Source of the DNA: Ruminococcus sp.
GTDB lineage: Bacteria > Bacillota > Clostridia > Oscillospirales > Acutalibacteraceae
Assembly: GCA_017395925.1 (NCBI GenBank)
Contig: JAFQNJ010000006.1
Span: forward strand, 17,471 to 81,470
Reading direction: 5' to 3'
DNA: 64,000 nt
The notes beneath the pieces were generated by a model. That model was not told where the DNA came from. It did not search any database and worked only from the letters and a program-made list of their open reading frames with translations. A program made the position numbers and the translations under genes. Within the stretch, counting starts at the first letter, position 1. Each line of letters starts with the position of its first letter. Shown here in pieces: positions 54,440 to 62,670 of this stretch.

Positions 54440-54468
54440 CGCCTCAAAATACGATAATACTTATACTA

Positions 54469-54497
54469 ATTATATGCACAAATATTTAATATTGCAA
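54469..54497 (-). promoter_or_regulatory. Promoter of the coaX operon
   Basis: Minus-strand -35 TTGCAA (54492-54497), 17-bp spacer, perfect -10 TATAAT (54469-54474). Identical boxes and spacing occur at 59126-59154. Confidence 0.65.
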
Positions 54498-54668
54498 GGT
54501 TTCAGTGATTATTCGGGCAGGGGTTATAATAGAAATATAAAAATTTGAAGTTTTTTTGAAAAAAGTTACAAAAATCAAAAATTCGCATCTTTTTTTCAAT
54601 AAGTAAATATAGAGTGGAATATTTGTGTTAATATTATAATCAAGAATGTATGCAAAGGGGTAGTTGCA

Positions 54669-55517
54669 ATGAATAACACAGACAAGCGCCAACTGAAGAT
54701 TCTTGCCGCTAAGGCTCGGTTGGGTGCAATTATCGGAACATTTAACGCAAAGTCCGGTCATCCCGGCGGTTCGCTTTCTGCCGCTGATATTATGACTTAT
54801 CTTTATTTCAAGGAGATGAACGTTGACCCCCAGAATCCTTCCATGGATACAAGGGATCGTTTCGTTCTTTCCAAGGGACACTGCTGTCCCAGCCTTTATG
54901 CAGTACTTGCACAGAAGGGCTTTTTCGATTGGAGCGAACTTGAGTCTCTCCGTCATGTAGGTGCAATGCTTCAGGGTCATCCTGATATGAAGGGTACTCC
55001 CGGTATTGATATGAGCACAGGCTCTCTGGGTCAGGGTGTCAGCGCAGCTTGCGGTATGGCTCTTGCTGCCAAGTGTGACAACAAGGATTACAGAGTATAT
55101 GCTGTCCTCGGCGACGGCGAGTGCGAGGAAGGTCAGGTTTGGGAAGCTGCTATGTTTGCTTCTCACAATAAGCTCGACAACCTTGTTATTATCGTTGACC
55201 AGAACGGTCTCCAGATTGACGGACCTGTTGCAGAGGTTTGCGGCATTGAGCCTCTTGACAAAAAGTTCGAGAGCTTCGGCTTCAATGTAATCAAAATCAA
55301 CGGCCATTGCTTCGATGATATCGAGGCTGCTTTTGAAAATGCAAAGACAGTCAAGGGCAAGCCCACTGCTATTCTTGCAAAGACAGTCAAGGGCAAGGGC
55401 GTTTCCTTCATGGAAAACCAGGTTGACTGGCACGGCAAGGGTCCCAACAAGGACGAGTATGAAAAGGCAAAGGCTGAGCTTGAGGCTCAGATTGCAGGAT
55501 TGGAGGCTGAGTGCTGA
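54669..55517 (+). CDS. Transketolase, N-terminal subunit
   Basis: 282 residues, the thiamine-diphosphate half. Motifs are SKGHCCPSLYAVLA, TGSLGQGVSAACGMA and the ThDP site GDGECEEGQVWEAA...DQNGLQIDG. With the next gene it forms one transketolase moving C2 units between sugar phosphates. A -10 box TATAAT (54635-54640) lies upstream without a clear -35. The stop overlaps the next start. Confidence 0.96.
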   Translation: MNNTDKRQLKILAAKARLGAIIGTFNAKSGHPGGSLSAADIMTYLYFKEMNVDPQNPSMDTRDRFVLSKGHCCPSLYAVLAQKGFFDWSELESLRHVGAMLQGHPDMKGTPGIDMSTGSLGQGVSAACGMALAAKCDNKDYRVYAVLGDGECEEGQVWEAAMFASHNKLDNLVIIVDQNGLQIDGPVAEVCGIEPLDKKFESFGFNVIKINGHCFDDIEAAFENAKTVKGKPTAILAKTVKGKGVSFMENQVDWHGKGPNKDEYEKAKAELEAQIAGLEAEC

Positions 55518-56461
55518 TGGCAGATGTTGTAACAAAGGCTACCAGAGAGAGCTTCGGTATGGCTCTTTGTGAGTTGGCAAAAGAAAATGATAAAATTGTT
55601 GTTCTTGATGCAGACCTTGCAGGTGCTACCAAGACTTCTATCTTCCAGAAGGAATTCCCCGAGAGATTTTTTGACTGCGGTATAGCAGAGGGTAATATGA
55701 TGTGTATTGCTGCCGGTCTTGCTACTTGTGGAAAAATTCCCGTTGCAGCATCTTTCGCAATGTTTGCAACAGGCAGAGCATACGAGCAGATTCGTAACTC
55801 CGTGGGTTATCCCAAGCTCAATGTAAAAATCGCAGGAAGCCACGCAGGTATCTCCACAGGTGAGGATGGTGCTACCCACCAGTGCCTCGAGGATGTTGCT
55901 CTTATGCGTACCATTCCCGGTATGACCGTTCTCTGTCCTGCTGACCACTACGAGATGATGGCGGCCGCAAAGGCAGCGATTGAGCATGAGGGTCCTGTAT
56001 ATATCCGTCTCGGCAGACTTGCCATTGATTCCTTCAATGACCCCGATACCTACGAGTTTGAGCTTGGTAAGGGTATTACTCTCCACGAGGGTGACGAGAT
56101 TACCGTAATTGCAACAGGTCTTGTAGTAAATGAGGCTCGTAAGGCAGTTGAGGAGCTTGAGAAAGAGGGCAAAAATGTTCGCCTTATCAACATCCACACC
56201 ATCAAGCCTATCGACCGCGACATTATTATCAAGGCTGCAAAGGAAACAGGCAGAATCATCACTGTTGAAGAGCACAATGTAATTGGCGGTCTCGGCGATG
56301 CAGTATGTGATGTTGTTACCTCTGAGTGCCCCGTTCCCGTACGCAAGGTAGGCGTTTATGACCGCTATGGTTATTCAGGTCCTGCTTGGGAGCTTCTTGA
56401 GAAATTCGGTCTCACAGCAAGCGGTATCAAGAAGGTTATCGAGGAAGAACTGGCAAAGTGA
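55517..56461 (+). CDS. Transketolase, C-terminal subunit
   Basis: 314 residues, the pyrimidine-binding and C-terminal domains: LDADLAGATKTS, RFFDCGIAEGNMMCIAAGLA (catalytic Glu of ThDP binding), FAMFATGRAYEQIR and SHAGISTGEDGATHQ. Split transketolases are common in clostridia and archaea, so this is not a broken gene. ATG 55517 shares its A with the previous TGA; GGAGG precedes it. Confidence 0.96.
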   Translation: MADVVTKATRESFGMALCELAKENDKIVVLDADLAGATKTSIFQKEFPERFFDCGIAEGNMMCIAAGLATCGKIPVAASFAMFATGRAYEQIRNSVGYPKLNVKIAGSHAGISTGEDGATHQCLEDVALMRTIPGMTVLCPADHYEMMAAAKAAIEHEGPVYIRLGRLAIDSFNDPDTYEFELGKGITLHEGDEITVIATGLVVNEARKAVEELEKEGKNVRLINIHTIKPIDRDIIIKAAKETGRIITVEEHNVIGGLGDAVCDVVTSECPVPVRKVGVYDRYGYSGPAWELLEKFGLTASGIKKVIEEELAK

Positions 56462-56490
56462 TTTGATCTGAAATCAGAATATAAATTTTT

Positions 56491-56517
56491 AAAGGCTCCG
56501 TTTTATGCGGAGCCTTT
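56491..56517 (+). terminator. Terminator after the transketolase genes
   Basis: Perfect 10-bp arms AAAGGCTCCG (56491-56500) and CGGAGCCTTT (56508-56517) with a 7-nt loop; the T tail is short, so some read-through into the thioredoxin gene is possible. Confidence 0.75.
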
Positions 56518-56572
56518 GTTGTATATACTTCTGTTTTGTGCAGATACTATCTTCAGAGGAGGAATAGTAGGT

Positions 56573-56908
56573 ATGACAGAAGCAGACAGAGAATATTTTG
56601 AAGAAGTGTCGTCAGCGAAAGCATTGTGTATTGTGGTGTTTACAGCACCATGGTGCGGCTTTTGCCATAGTATGGAAAAGGTATGCCACAGTGTTATGGG
56701 GGATTTCCCTCAGGTGTGCTTCTGCCGGATTGACATTGATAAGTACAAGGATATTGCCGAAAAATATGATATTATGTCTGTGCCTACCACTTTGGCTTTT
56801 TATAGCGGTAAGGCTATCAAGAGGTGCACAGGACTTATGAAAAAATCAGAACTTTTCGAGATGCTTAAAGAATGTCAACAAATACAGACAGCCGACTCAT
56901 TAATATAA
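56573..56908 (+). CDS. Thioredoxin-family protein
   Basis: 111 residues. Active site APWCGFC (Cys28, Cys31) and cis-proline Pro71 in SVPTTL; ends with the usual helix. The CGFC centre differs from the standard CGPC, so its redox potential or partners may differ. Two more cysteines (Cys37, Cys49 region) occur. ATG 56573 has GGAGG upstream; the earlier in-frame ATG has none. Confidence 0.9.
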   Translation: MTEADREYFEEVSSAKALCIVVFTAPWCGFCHSMEKVCHSVMGDFPQVCFCRIDIDKYKDIAEKYDIMSVPTTLAFYSGKAIKRCTGLMKKSELFEMLKECQQIQTADSLI

Positions 56909-56910
56909 AG

Positions 56911-56946
56911 AATCCGACCTTTGCAACAGCAGAGGTCGGATTTGTT
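56911..56946. terminator. Terminator between convergent thioredoxin and FkbM genes
   Basis: Arms AATCCGACCT (56911-56920) and AGGTCGGATT (56933-56942), lengthened by a TTGC/GCA-type inner stem; A- and T-rich flanks let it act on both strands. Confidence 0.82.
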
Positions 56947-58003
56947 ATATACAGTAAAGATTTGTGTCCCAGGCAGGAATGTATGGGTGATGCCGCAGAT
57001 AGATTTTATATTCGGGGTTTATGCTTTTAATCAGCGGTATAAGAACACTGAAGTCTTCGCTTCGGTGATATGCGGCAATGCTTAATGAGGGCTGCTGTGT
57101 TTTAAGAAGGTTCTGCATACCAAGGAGTGCTTCCTTTTCGGCACCCTCTACATCCATTTTTACATAGGAAACGGTTTCTTTGCCGAGGATACCGTCTATT
57201 GCTATGGCACGAACCTTGTATTTGCCTTTGGAAAAAAGGGTACTTTGCCTTCCACCTCCACCTGAAAATTCGAATTCCGCCTCACTGTCCCAAACAGCAT
57301 AGGGGAGAGGTCTGATGTTATTTTTACCTTTTGCGTATTCACAGAGTTTATCGAAACTCTTACGGTCAGGCTCGAGGGCCACAGCTGAAGTGAAACCGCC
57401 AAAAAGCGAGATGATTTCTTCAAGAGTGTCTCCTCGGTATGCGCCAAGGTCAAGTATGTTCTCATTTTTACCAAGTTTCAGAATGTCCCTTAGGGCATCT
57501 GTGCGGGAACTTTCTGAGGCGAAAAGACAGGATAAATTTCCCGAATACTGAAATCGGATTATATTATCAAAAACCCTGCGGGATTCATCATCCGCCAGAA
57601 GTGCTCGGCTATTGGTGAGTGCAGATGCGTTTTCTTCCAGAAACTCGCGGTCAAATATGTTATTTCCGAAAACCGGTACCACGGGCATAAGGGTCTCGTG
57701 CTTTTTCGAAAGTTCTTTTATGTTATCCATAACATCAGGCAGAGATGTTGCAAAAGCAATACAGAGCAGGAAATCCCCTAATTCATCCTGTACATCGCGG
57801 ATGCTTTTTACCTTGAAGCCTCGGAATTCCCGGGAGCGAACAAAACCCTCGGAGGCAACAACGGCGCTGACTTTAATCCCAAGTTCAGCAAATCGGTCAA
57901 GAACAATATCTGCACCGTTTCCTGTACCGTATATCACCACGGGCTTCTCTGTGGAGGCTATCCTCTCCCAAGAGGATTTTGTTTTAAGCAGTTCTTTTAT
58001 CAT
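56945..58003 (-). CDS. FkbM-family methyltransferase with N-terminal Rossmann-like domain
   Basis: 352 residues. Residues ~20-120 form a nucleotide-binding-like domain (VVIYGTGNGADIVLDRFAEL). The C-terminal half is an FkbM SAM-dependent methyltransferase with ILDLGAYRGDTLEE, ALEPDRKSF and VKMDVEGAEKEALLG, and ends RHHPYIPAWDTNLYCI. FkbM enzymes O-methylate hydroxyls of polyketides or glycans. It is far from the polysaccharide operons, so its substrate is open. ATG 58003 follows AAAGGA; it lies 11 bp after the lipoprotein gene. Confidence 0.87.
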   Translation of the reverse strand: MIKELLKTKSSWERIASTEKPVVIYGTGNGADIVLDRFAELGIKVSAVVASEGFVRSREFRGFKVKSIRDVQDELGDFLLCIAFATSLPDVMDNIKELSKKHETLMPVVPVFGNNIFDREFLEENASALTNSRALLADDESRRVFDNIIRFQYSGNLSCLFASESSRTDALRDILKLGKNENILDLGAYRGDTLEEIISLFGGFTSAVALEPDRKSFDKLCEYAKGKNNIRPLPYAVWDSEAEFEFSGGGGRQSTLFSKGKYKVRAIAIDGILGKETVSYVKMDVEGAEKEALLGMQNLLKTQQPSLSIAAYHRSEDFSVLIPLIKSINPEYKIYLRHHPYIPAWDTNLYCI

Positions 58004-58013
58004 AGTGTTTCCT

Positions 58014-59087
58014 TTATGGGTTGCAGGCTTTGCAGGGGGAATAGCCGTATTCAACCGCCTTTTCTCTTGTGAAGAATTCAATTTGGTTCTTTGTTTTTAT
58101 GTTTTCTGTTGATGTGCAGTCGATGTTATGAAACACCTTGGTGTTTCTGTTACCAATGTAGAGCGGAGTGCTCGGCAGAGAGGGCAGGGTTTCTAACAGA
58201 GATTCACTTTCCGCTGCAGACTGTATGGAGATATTCTCTCCGTCTGACATTATAATTATGGTGGAGCTTTCATCGGTACGCCAAATCGGGATATCCAATA
58301 TACCAAGATTCTCCAAGGTTTCCTTGTGAGGATGTCCGTAATCATTGTCTTTGCCGCAGGTGATAATGGCGGCGGCAGGATTAACTGCCATAATAAAGGG
58401 CAGGGTATTGCCGGTAGAACTTCCGTGATGACCGCATTTGAGCACATCTGCTTTTATGTCTGCACCTTCTCTCAGAAGCTCATCCTCCACAACCTTTTCC
58501 GCATCTCCCGTCAGCAGGAGGGAAGTGTTGCCGTACTGAACCTTGCACACCAATGAGTAGTCGTTGAGTGAGGAATACACCGAGTTTTTGTCAGGGGAGA
58601 GTATGGTTATACTGCTGCTTCCGAGAGTGTAGGTATCGCCCTTGTCGGGTGAATGTACCTGTACACCTCTTTCGTCGGCGGCATCCAGCACATAGTCAAA
58701 AACCTGTGAATCGTTGTTTGTTTCAGGGGTCATCAGCATATCACAGTCAAAATTTCTGATAACCTCAGACAGGCTTCCGCAGTGGTCGGAGTGAGGGTGG
58801 GTGGATATTACATAATCAATACTATCTACTCCCATAGAGCACAGATAGGATACAACGGTATCCTTTTCGCTGTATTCGCCTGCGTCAACAAGGGCAAATC
58901 TGCCCTCGGACTCCAGAAGAATACAGTCGCCTTGTCCAACATCTATAAAGTGTGCTCTGAGACCGATTTCATCAGCGAGCAGGTCTGACTTGATTATATG
59001 GCGGTTGCCGAAGAGCGGGAAGTCGCAGGCGGTTATAGTGCTGCAGAGTATTATGATAAGCACTAAAAATGCAATGAGTTTTTTCAT
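58014..59087 (-). CDS. Secreted metallo-beta-lactamase-fold lipoprotein with Ada-like zinc tail
   Basis: 357 residues. Lipoprotein signal with lipobox ITAC (Cys21). The hydrolase domain has FIDVGQGDC, metal ligands HPHSDH (96-101), LLLTGDAE and CGHHGSS, as in ComEC-type DNA-degrading or phosphodiesterase domains. The C-terminal ~48 residues, with IGNRNTKVFHNIDC and SPCKACNP, match the Ada metal-binding fold. An extracellular nuclease or phosphodiesterase, perhaps for DNA uptake or nutrition, is likely, but there is no ComEC channel here. GGGAGG precedes the ATG. Confidence 0.9.
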   Translation of the reverse strand: MKKLIAFLVLIIILCSTITACDFPLFGNRHIIKSDLLADEIGLRAHFIDVGQGDCILLESEGRFALVDAGEYSEKDTVVSYLCSMGVDSIDYVISTHPHSDHCGSLSEVIRNFDCDMLMTPETNNDSQVFDYVLDAADERGVQVHSPDKGDTYTLGSSSITILSPDKNSVYSSLNDYSLVCKVQYGNTSLLLTGDAEKVVEDELLREGADIKADVLKCGHHGSSTGNTLPFIMAVNPAAAIITCGKDNDYGHPHKETLENLGILDIPIWRTDESSTIIIMSDGENISIQSAAESESLLETLPSLPSTPLYIGNRNTKVFHNIDCTSTENIKTKNQIEFFTREKAVEYGYSPCKACNP

Positions 59088-59125
59088 TGTAGTCCTCCCT
59101 TAGTCTCAAAGTGTCTATGCAAATA

Positions 59126-59154
59126 ATTATACATTATGTGTGCTATAATTGCAA
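59126..59154 (-). promoter_or_regulatory. Promoter of the lipoprotein-FkbM unit
   Basis: Minus-strand -35 TTGCAA (59149-59154), 17-bp spacer, perfect -10 TATAAT (59126-59131); leader about 30 nt. Confidence 0.65.
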
Positions 59155-59279
59155 ATTTGCTTTTTTTGCGTAGTTACTATTTATCCTGAAAAATAAGGGT
59201 GGTATTTCAAATTTGGCAAAATTATCTGTGATTTTTGCTAAAAAAAGCCATTTTTTATGATGATTTGCAAAAATTAGGA

Positions 59280-59308
59280 TTTACAAATGTATAATATTAT
59301 GTTATTAT
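59280..59308 (+). promoter_or_regulatory. Promoter of the AraC-family regulator
   Basis: -35 TTTACA (59280-59285), 17-bp spacer, -10 TATTAT (59303-59308); the same boxes and spacing as at 4679-4707. Confidence 0.65.
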
Positions 59309-59351
59309 ATCAATATAGGATAATATTTGAAATTATGTTATGGGTGGTAAT

Positions 59352-60230
59352 ATGGCTAAAAATTATAGGTATAAATACGAAATCGTTTCTGCAGATGATA
59401 ATTTGCCGGGTAAGGTCATACTTTTTGACAAGCCCGGTCAGGAATGTTACACCAACAAACATTGGCACAAAAACATTGAAATTGATTATGTGATCAAGGG
59501 CGATTTGTGGGTGACTGCAAATAACGAGGATGGGGTTATTTCTGACGGTGAGTACTTTGTTGTTAATAATGATGACATTCACCAGACCTGCGGCAAAGAC
59601 CCTGATAAAAATGTTAAATATCTTGTGGTTCTTTATTCCTACAATTTTATCAAAGCTTACTTTGATGATTTTGAGGCTTACAACTTCGATGTTAATAAGG
59701 ATAAGGAAGCTAAAGAGGAAATCCGCAATCAGCTTCAGTTTATTGTAGATTGTGTTGAGGAACAGGGCGACTTCACGGATTTGAAGATCACCTCCGCTAT
59801 GACTAGAATTCTCATTGAACTGTGTACAAAGTGCCTTGTTAAATGCGAGAAGGTTAACCCTGAAATGGACCACGAGGAGCTGGAATACGCAAAGAAGGCA
59901 ATAGACTACATCAAGCTTAACTTCAAGGAGAGAATTACTCTGGGTGAGATTGCAAATCATGTAGGACTCACTCCTACATACTTCTCCAGATACTTCAAGC
60001 AGAATACAAGAAAGACCTTTAAACAGTATCTCAATCTGGTGCGTCTTGAGCATGCACTCAGAGATATCCAGACCAGCGGTATTTCAGAGACACGTGCGGC
60101 TGTGGAGAACGGTTTCCCCAGTGTTAAGGCTTTTATTGCTACATTCAAGAGTGTTTATAACTGCACTCTCAGCGAATACGTCAAGCAGTATCACGATATT
60201 CCCTCTATCTCGGAAATCCGCAGAATATAA
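59352..60230 (+). CDS. AraC-family transcriptional regulator with N-terminal cupin
   Basis: 292 residues. N-terminal cupin-like sensor (HWHKNIEIDYVIKG, ~36-49), a helical linker and two C-terminal helix-turn-helix units: ITLGEIANHVGLTPTYFSRY then RAAVENGFPSVKAFIATFK, the AraC signature. Such regulators usually answer to a sugar or metabolite. No transport or catabolic operon adjoins it. ATG 59352 has GGGTGG 4 nt upstream; ATG 59340 lacks a site. Confidence 0.92.
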   Translation: MAKNYRYKYEIVSADDNLPGKVILFDKPGQECYTNKHWHKNIEIDYVIKGDLWVTANNEDGVISDGEYFVVNNDDIHQTCGKDPDKNVKYLVVLYSYNFIKAYFDDFEAYNFDVNKDKEAKEEIRNQLQFIVDCVEEQGDFTDLKITSAMTRILIELCTKCLVKCEKVNPEMDHEELEYAKKAIDYIKLNFKERITLGEIANHVGLTPTYFSRYFKQNTRKTFKQYLNLVRLEHALRDIQTSGISETRAAVENGFPSVKAFIATFKSVYNCTLSEYVKQYHDIPSISEIRRI

Positions 60231-60250
60231 AAGACTGAAATAATAACAGA

Positions 60251-60285
60251 AAGCGGTGGCTTAATTTAAGCCACCGCTTATTTTT
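60251..60285 (+). terminator. Terminator after the AraC-family gene
   Basis: Arms AAGCGGTGGCTTAA (60251-60264) and TTAAGCCACCGCTT (60266-60279) followed by ATTTTT. It overlaps the end of the convergent LCP gene and may also act on the minus strand. Confidence 0.85.
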
Positions 60286-61768
60286 ATTCTACGGGTGTGT
60301 AGTATATATCAAGGAACATTTCGTAGAAAGCTGCTTCATCAACAATATATTCGGCGTATGTTTCGCCACGCTGGATCTCTCCTGGAACAGTTACAAAATT
60401 AAGCTCCTGAATTCCGTTTGTAACAATGGTGGTTGCAAATGCGGTAATCTTGGAAGGAGTAAGATTTGTGGAGCTGTTGTCCTCGATAATGTTGTAAAGG
60501 TCAAGAGGAAGACCGATGTCTTCCTTGGTCATCTGAAGTGCTTTTTTGGAGAATGCTTTCAGATAGTTTATCTGGCGGGACATTCTGTCGACACTGGAGT
60601 GAAGCTCGTGGGTCTTTCTTACTTGCAGATATCTTCTTGCATCTTCTCCGTAAAGGGTCAGGGTCTCGCCTTTATAGTGACGGATGATGTTGCTGTCAAT
60701 GAAATCATCGTCAATCATCGTGACAGTGACGCCGCCTATGGCATCGTTGAGCTGGGCAACGGCATCCAGGTCGATGGCAATATGAGACTGAATAGGAAGC
60801 TGATAGAAGAGTCTCTCTACTGCAGTGACAGTATTCAGACAACTGGTATCCTTGCCGTTTCCGTATGCGTAGGAAAGGCAGAGCTGATGCTTCTCTGTGC
60901 GAAGGTATTCGCCGTCGGGAGAGTAGATACCGATATCTGTGACAATATCTCTCGATATAGCGATAACATCAGTTTCACCGGTTTTTGTGTCAAGAGCTAT
61001 CATATAGAGAGCATCCGCTTGCCCGCCGGTGCCTACCTGCTCATCCTCAAGGCCCATCTCGTGCTTATCAACACCAATACAGAGAATGCTGGTCATATTC
61101 TCGTTGAAAACATATTCCTTGCCTTCGTAAATAATGGTTTTACCGCTGTTGAGCACGGAAACATCCTTGCCTGTAAGCTCGGGAGCGGTCATACTTGCAT
61201 CGCCGTAATTGGTAAGCTGATTGTTGCCGATTTCCACCATCAGCAGTAAGCCTCCGCCCAGAGAAAGAAGGAGCACAAGAATGGCAATGAGAATATAAAG
61301 GAGTATGGTGCGGATTTTCTGTGATGTGGTCTTGTTTTTGAAGGTTTTCTTCTTGTGGGAGGGGTTGTATCTGAAGTGCTGCTCGGATTCACTCTTTACA
61401 GGGGATTCAGAGCCCGAGTGGTTGTCAGCGTGACGATGTCTGTGTTTATGCTTTGAATGATGTGAACTGTAGCGGGCAAAGATGAAGTCGTCTGCATCAT
61501 CCTTTTCGCTTTCCATTACATCGGTCTGAAAGGCAGTATCCTTTTCACGACGTGTCCTGAGGGGAACAGCAAGGAAATCCTCCTCGTCATTATTCATAAC
61601 CGATGTTGAGTGAGTCTTGTTACGACGTTCCTCTTCTGTGAGAGGAACAGCAAACTCGTAGTCTGAAGTATTATCAGTTTCGTTAACACTTCCTGCTTTG
61701 GTTGAGGGTTCGGTCTCGGGATTTATATTATTTGTAGTGTTATTCTCGTTATTTTGTGAGTTGGTCAT
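60284..61768 (-). CDS. LytR-CpsA-Psr (LCP) family protein
   Basis: 494 residues. A long hydrophilic, His/Ser/Glu-rich cytoplasmic N-terminus (~1-150), a span at ~153-178, an outer accessory region and the LCP domain with VIAISRDIVTDI, QLNDAIGGVTV and RRYLQVRKT holding the Arg/Asp pyrophosphate-binding residues. LCP enzymes move undecaprenyl-linked glycans or teichoic acids onto peptidoglycan, so this one could anchor the polysaccharide made at 4.8-31 kb (inference). The start overlaps the sortase end by 20 bp, with AGGAG upstream. Confidence 0.92.
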   Translation of the reverse strand: MTNSQNNENNTTNNINPETEPSTKAGSVNETDNTSDYEFAVPLTEEERRNKTHSTSVMNNDEEDFLAVPLRTRREKDTAFQTDVMESEKDDADDFIFARYSSHHSKHKHRHRHADNHSGSESPVKSESEQHFRYNPSHKKKTFKNKTTSQKIRTILLYILIAILVLLLSLGGGLLLMVEIGNNQLTNYGDASMTAPELTGKDVSVLNSGKTIIYEGKEYVFNENMTSILCIGVDKHEMGLEDEQVGTGGQADALYMIALDTKTGETDVIAISRDIVTDIGIYSPDGEYLRTEKHQLCLSYAYGNGKDTSCLNTVTAVERLFYQLPIQSHIAIDLDAVAQLNDAIGGVTVTMIDDDFIDSNIIRHYKGETLTLYGEDARRYLQVRKTHELHSSVDRMSRQINYLKAFSKKALQMTKEDIGLPLDLYNIIEDNSSTNLTPSKITAFATTIVTNGIQELNFVTVPGEIQRGETYAEYIVDEAAFYEMFLDIYYTPVE

Positions 61769-62528
61769 TAATCAGGACTCCTTGAACCAGATATCTCAGA
61801 CTTGAGTTGTAATTTGTACAAGTGCTGAGAGTAATAATTCTGCTGTCAACGGTAAGCTCTACGTCATCTCTTACCACTGAATTAGTGGAATGAGGATGGA
61901 GACAGTCGTTGAGGTATGTTTCATAAACTTCGTCGTCGGAAAAATCAAAGGAATTCATAATGTGACGATCGTCGTATTCGTATGCAGCAAAGATTCTGTA
62001 TGTGAGTATATGTCCCTTTGTGTAGATGTAAATATACTCATTTTCTTCGAAAAATTCCTCGTCTGAGAATTTGTGAAGGTCAGCGAACATTGAGCCGTTA
62101 AGCATATTGTGGCCATACAGCACCGTAACTCTCTCTACAAAATATTTGGAGTTGTGTCTTTGAGAGTAGATAGTGCCGGCAAATTCGTAGTTTCCCAGAT
62201 AATTGTGATGGAGATAATAGTTGTCATCAGAATTGGAGCTCTGGGCAACAGGATAATCAATGGCGGTGTTGGGAATTCTGATCCACGCATAAAGATCAGG
62301 ATTGAGCTTGTAGAGCTCATCGAAGTTTATGGGATTGTCAACAAGCTCTTCGGTGGGGTTTGTTGCATCTTCCTCTGTATTCTGTGTGGAAATGGGGTTA
62401 GTTACCATGGAGTAGTCTGTGGGGTCCATCTCTCCCGAGCAACTGCATCCTGCAATAGAAGAGGCAATAATAGTACAGAGCAGTACCGATACGATAACCA
62501 TGATAATTCTGTTTTTGTATTTAAACAT
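61749..62528 (-). CDS. srtB: Class B sortase, lipoprotein-like N-terminus
   Basis: 259 residues. Class B signs are LYAWIRIPNTAIDYPVAQ and YGHNMLNGSMFADLHKF (His140), Cys237 in ITLSTC and Arg245 in SSLRY, giving the full His-Cys-Arg triad. Instead of a plain anchor the N-terminus is a hydrophobic stretch ending SSIAGC, a good lipobox (Cys28). The likely substrate is the SPITG protein at 62671. ATG 62528 fits the promoter; the longer frame starts upstream of it. It overlaps the LCP gene. Confidence 0.92.
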   Translation of the reverse strand: MFKYKNRIIMVIVSVLLCTIIASSIAGCSCSGEMDPTDYSMVTNPISTQNTEEDATNPTEELVDNPINFDELYKLNPDLYAWIRIPNTAIDYPVAQSSNSDDNYYLHHNYLGNYEFAGTIYSQRHNSKYFVERVTVLYGHNMLNGSMFADLHKFSDEEFFEENEYIYIYTKGHILTYRIFAAYEYDDRHIMNSFDFSDDEVYETYLNDCLHPHSTNSVVRDDVELTVDSRIITLSTCTNYNSSLRYLVQGVLINDQLTK

Positions 62529-62561
62529 AAATATCACCAGCTTAAAATAATATATATAATA

Positions 62562-62590
62562 AGTATATATAAAAATCATCTGTATGTCAA
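62562..62590 (-). promoter_or_regulatory. Promoter of the sortase-LCP operon
   Basis: Minus-strand perfect -35 TTGACA (62585-62590), 17-bp spacer, -10 TATACT (62562-62567), 34 bp upstream of ATG 62528. It places the transcription start inside the longer reading frame, supporting the shorter sortase. Confidence 0.8.
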
Positions 62591-62621
62591 TTTGAAATCG
62601 AAGAGAATATACAGAAAGCAA

Positions 62622-62655
62622 TAAAAAAACTCCGCAAAATAAATTGCGGAGTTTT
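62622..62655 (-). terminator. Terminator after the SPITG surface-protein gene
   Basis: 12-bp perfect arms AAAACTCCGCAA (62626-62637) and TTGCGGAGTTTT (62644-62655), 6-nt loop; the minus-strand stem is followed by a run of T. Confidence 0.92.
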
Positions 62656-62670
62656 AAGTATCAAGTATAA

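Noticed and set aside
55341-55397. A 21-bp direct repeat (55341-55361 and 55377-55397) in the transketolase gene
   Set aside because: Both copies are in frame, encode KTVKGK, and this doubled motif fits the conserved family sequence; no sign of a mobile or regulatory repeat.
54486-55535. A 349-codon minus-strand open frame over the transketolase N-terminal gene
   Set aside because: It is antisense to conserved transketolase motifs and shows no family or signal features.
54669-56461. Transketolase in two pieces as a broken gene
   Set aside because: Each piece has a complete domain set, the second has its own ribosome site, and two-subunit transketolases are normal in clostridia.
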